The translations under genes were made by a program, and so were the position numbers. A DNA stretch of 7,583 bases from Candidatus Altimarinota bacterium (GTDB lineage: Bacteria; Patescibacteriota; Gracilibacteria; UBA1369; LOWO2-01-FULL-3): NCBI GenBank assembly GCA_029939035.1, contig JAOZTS010000021.1:1-7583 (forward strand). The letters are read 5' to 3'. The notes below the pieces were generated by a model, which had not been told where the DNA came from, made no database searches, and worked only from the letters and a program-made list of their open reading frames with translations. Each line of letters opens with the position of its first letter. Position 1 is the stretch's first letter. Below, piece by piece: positions 5,826 to 7,583 of this stretch.

Positions 5826-6785
5826 ATGGAGCACCTGTCAGTTTTAAAAAAAGATGTTCAAAAATATCTAAATTTGAAAGGCGGGGAGATAGTAGTAGAT
5901 GCAACGTTAGGTTTAGGCGGACATGCCGAAGATATTCTCAAGAGTATAGGGAAAAGTGGACGATTGATTGCCTTCGAACAGGATGAAAGGAACCTAGATG
6001 AAGCGAAGAAGAGATTGGAGGACTATAAAAAACAAATTGATTACATTCACGATAATTTTCGTCACTTGAAAAGTAGGATTACTGGCAGACGCAAAAGCGT
6101 CTCTACCAAGGAAGCACAGATTGATGCAATTCTGTTTGATCTTGGCCTTTCTTCTCCACATGTGGACGATGCGAGTAGGGGATTCTCTTTTTCAAAAGAA
6201 GGTCCTCTGGATATGAGATTTGATCCGCATGGAGAACTTACCGCAGAGATAGTAGTAAATACTTACTCTGAGGAAGAATTGACCAAAATCTTCTTCGAAT
6301 ACGGAGAGGAAAAAATGTCACGAAAGGCAGCCAGGGAGATATGTTCTAGAAGGAACGATAAAAAATTTAGTACAACAACTGAATTTGGCGAGTTTCTAGA
6401 GACAATACTTCCAAGAAAAAGATCAGGGAGAGCATCAAAAACACACCCAGCCACCAAAATATTTCAAGCCCTCCGGATCGAAGTAAATGATGAGCTCAAC
6501 GTTTTGAAAGAAACACTTGAGCAGTCAGCCGAAATTCTGAAGGTTGGAGGAAGGGTTGTTATAATTTCCTATCATTCACTAGAGGATCGCATCGTAAAGA
6601 AGTTTTTCAAAAGTTTAGAGAAACCTCCAGCTACGGAAGAGCAGTCTTTATACCAAACACACGGCGACCCGATAGTGAAGAAACTTACAAAGAAACCGGT
6701 AATCCCTACTGACCAAGAGATCGAAGAAAACCCACGAAGCAGAAGCGCAAAGCTAAGAGCATATGAAAAACTAAGAGAAATTTAA
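5826..6785 (+). CDS. rsmH: 16S rRNA (cytosine(1402)-N4)-methyltransferase RsmH
   Basis: SAM-dependent methyltransferase (formerly MraW) that makes m4C at position 1402 in the 16S rRNA P-site region. Length is 319 residues, normal. It starts with HLSVLKKDVQKYL (3-15), corresponding to the family's H-x-x-V-L opening. Next come the SAM-binding VVDATLGLGGHAEDIL (23-38), DAILFDLGLSSPHVDD (100-115), RGFSFSKEGPLDMRFD (118-133), HPATKIFQALRIEVNDELN (207-225), GGRVVIISYHSLEDRIVK (241-258) and a terminal NPRSRSAKLRAYEK. Codons 87-94 coincide with a 24-bp palindrome that looks inserted. The coding strand is A-rich, unlike the T/G-rich plus strand of the neighbours. The start at 5826 fits the family; upstream is only a weak GCGGA. 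It is the first gene of a reduced division cluster, followed by an ftsL-like gene after 39 bp. Confidence 0.97.
   Translation: MEHLSVLKKDVQKYLNLKGGEIVVDATLGLGGHAEDILKSIGKSGRLIAFEQDERNLDEAKKRLEDYKKQIDYIHDNFRHLKSRITGRRKSVSTKEAQIDAILFDLGLSSPHVDDASRGFSFSKEGPLDMRFDPHGELTAEIVVNTYSEEELTKIFFEYGEEKMSRKAAREICSRRNDKKFSTTTEFGEFLETILPRKRSGRASKTHPATKIFQALRIEVNDELNVLKETLEQSAEILKVGGRVVIISYHSLEDRIVKKFFKSLEKPPATEEQSLYQTHGDPIVKKLTKKPVIPTDQEIEENPRSRSAKLRAYEKLREI
6084..6107. repeat. 24-bp imperfect palindrome inside rsmH
   Basis: Left arm GGCAGACGC (6084-6092), loop AAAA, right arm GCGTCTCTACC (6097-6107). The central AGACGC/GCGTCT is a perfect 6-bp stem. The outer parts match if the left arm has lost two bases from GGTAGAGACGC. 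It occupies exactly codons 87-94 (GRRKSVST). Related protein segments are shorter here: from the preceding Phe (F78) to the conserved (I/V)D(A/G)IL motif there are 21 residues, against about 15-16 as I recall for Bacillus and E. coli. Presence of the palindrome is certain; its nature as a mobile repeat is inferred. Confidence 0.6.
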
Positions 6786-6786
6786 A

Positions 6787-6810
6787 CTCACTCTCACTCT
6801 CATTCTCACT
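6787..6810 (+). repeat. hexamer tandem repeat (CTCACT x4) between rsmH and the ftsL-like gene
   Basis: Four units of CTCACT in a row, the third reading CTCATT, start 1 bp after the rsmH stop and end 14 bp before the next ATG. The tract is entirely C/T/A and occupies the space where a ribosome binding site would normally be. Simple repeats of this kind can change length by replication slippage. Confidence 0.8.
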
Positions 6811-6824
6811 CAATCCTAAAATAA

Positions 6825-7184
6825 ATGTCACAACTCATCCTTAATCGAGGTACAGAATATAGACGAAGCTTGATTCGCCGGTTATTTCCGAATCTTGAGC
6901 TTGGTCCTGCATTTTTGATTACTTCTTTGGTTGTGTTTGTTGCACTTATTACGGTGATAGCGCTTATGTTTTCTGCAAGGCAAGTAACGAAAGGTTACGT
7001 TCTGAATTCTCTTGAGTCTGCCCATCAGGAAATCGTAAAGGAGAGTGAAAGAATGGACATGCAAATCTCTGAAGTTCGTTCTCTAAACTTTATTCAACAA
7101 TCTTCGAAGGTTCAGTCAATGAAAAAGCCAAATCAAATCGTTTATTTGGATAGCGATACAGCGATTGCGAGCACTTGGCAATAA
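6825..7184 (+). CDS. FtsL-like cell-division membrane protein
   Basis: A 119-residue bitopic protein with the architecture of FtsL, the septal protein that forms a complex with FtsB/DivIC and FtsQ/DivIB and activates septal peptidoglycan synthesis. A basic cytoplasmic tail (1-26, RRSLIRRLF) precedes one membrane helix (about 28-49, PAFLITSLVVFVALITVIAL). A heptad-like coiled-coil region follows (about 55-90). It ends in SSKVQSMKKPNQIVYLDSD (93-111), which resembles the short post-coil motif of FtsL before the C-terminus. FtsL sequences diverge strongly, so the call rests on this layout and on the position directly after rsmH, where ftsL lies in many dcw clusters. No Shine-Dalgarno; the upstream spacer is a CTCACT repeat. 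The expected next gene, ftsI/pbpB, is missing. Confidence 0.75.
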   Translation: MSQLILNRGTEYRRSLIRRLFPNLELGPAFLITSLVVFVALITVIALMFSARQVTKGYVLNSLESAHQEIVKESERMDMQISEVRSLNFIQQSSKVQSMKKPNQIVYLDSDTAIASTWQ

Positions 7185-7191
7185 ATTTATA

Positions 7192-7220
7192 TTGAGTTTA
7201 TGGATGGATTCTATTATTCT
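7192..7220 (+). promoter_or_regulatory. possible promoter of the aldolase gene
   Basis: TTGAGT (7192-7197, 4/6), 17 bp, TATTCT (7215-7220, 4/6) in the 62-bp spacer between the ftsL-like gene and the aldolase. The start would be near 7227, about 20 nt before the ATG. It suggests the aldolase is not simply the third gene of the division operon. Confidence 0.35.
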
Positions 7221-7246
7221 CGAATCGATTTTTTAACCTATGAATT

Positions 7247-7583
7247 ATGGCGATTGCTGAATTTTCTAAGGCAAATAATCCTCATGTGCGAGAAATGGCT
7301 GGAGGATACACTTTGTCAAACTTACAAACTCTTCTATCGGTTGGAGATGAGCATGGATTTGGAATTCCTGCTTGTAATATGAGGAGTCGTTTTGTACTAA
7401 ATGCTGTTCTCGAGGCAGCTTGGCAGGAGAAGTCTCCTGTTATTTTGGAAATTGCAGAGAGTGAGGCCGTGTACTGCAATATGTTACCTGAAAGATTGGC
7501 TGGTTTTGCTTATCCTGCAATCGAAAAGCTGATTGAAAAGTATGGATACAGTGTGCCGGTTTGTCTTCATCATGATCATATTC
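7247..7583 (+). CDS. Class II fructose-bisphosphate aldolase, N-terminal part (cut by window edge)
   Basis: Metal-dependent aldolase that cleaves fructose-1,6-bisphosphate to dihydroxyacetone phosphate and glyceraldehyde-3-phosphate; related enzymes use tagatose-bisphosphate. The first 112 codons are visible. GFGIPACNMRSRFVLNAVLE (37-56) aligns with the family's start of the first barrel strand, followed by KSPVILEIAESEAVY. VPVCLHHDHI (103-112) contains the active-site H-x-D-H, with D110 matching the catalytic Asp and H111 the zinc ligand. The start at 7247 is fixed by an in-frame TGA just upstream (7241-7243); no Shine-Dalgarno. The residue after HxDH is Ile where family members usually have a small residue, Cys or His. 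The class is clear; fructose versus tagatose substrate cannot be decided from this part. Confidence 0.9.
   Translation, partial: MAIAEFSKANNPHVREMAGGYTLSNLQTLLSVGDEHGFGIPACNMRSRFVLNAVLEAAWQEKSPVILEIAESEAVYCNMLPERLAGFAYPAIEKLIEKYGYSVPVCLHHDHI

Noticed and set aside
7200..7382. 60-codon plus-strand frame overlapping the aldolase start
   Set aside because: Out of frame with the clear aldolase homology and covering the same bases.

Overview
The window is AT-rich bacterial chromosomal DNA dominated by housekeeping genes. I see no mobile element, CRISPR array, tRNA or rRNA. Three traits point away from well-studied groups and suggest a small-genome lineage such as Patescibacteria/CPR, perhaps near Peregrinibacteria: HrcA is about 100 residues shorter than usual, no gene has a convincing Shine-Dalgarno sequence at a normal distance, and the division cluster is cut down (rsmH and an ftsL-like gene without mraZ before or ftsI after). 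This placement is an inference. The standard bacterial code fits: the genes read through at full length with TGA as a stop, so the UGA=Gly code of Gracilibacteria/Absconditabacteria is not needed.

Region 1 (1-3021, minus strand) is a heat-shock locus in the order hrcA, grpE, dnaK, with dnaK running off the left edge at codon 549. hrcA and grpE overlap by 11 bp. hrcA and dnaK each have their own promoter of nearly identical design: TTGACC, 17 bp, TATAAT, with the -10 box inside the 9-bp spacer of a CIRCE operator. HrcA should therefore repress both transcripts, giving autoregulation of hrcA-grpE and separate control of dnaK.

Region 2 (3022-5046) holds a small unrecognised one-helix membrane protein (minus), glyceraldehyde-3-phosphate dehydrogenase (minus), and a TsaC/YwlC-type tRNA threonylcarbamoyladenosine enzyme (plus). 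The last two start divergently from a 50-bp spacer with overlapping -10 boxes. Region 3 (5029-5825) holds a COG2426-type small membrane protein (minus) whose end overlaps the tsaC end by 18 bp, followed by a 329-bp non-coding stretch.

Region 4 (5826-7583, plus) carries rsmH (16S rRNA m4C1402 methyltransferase), an ftsL-like division protein, and the first 112 codons of a class II fructose-bisphosphate aldolase. The most unusual item is a 24-bp imperfect palindrome sitting exactly in frame within rsmH (codons 87-94), at a place where homologues are shorter; it looks like an inserted small repeat element. Overall this is ordinary core-genome territory with several neat regulatory and evolutionary details, and no evident new multi-gene system.
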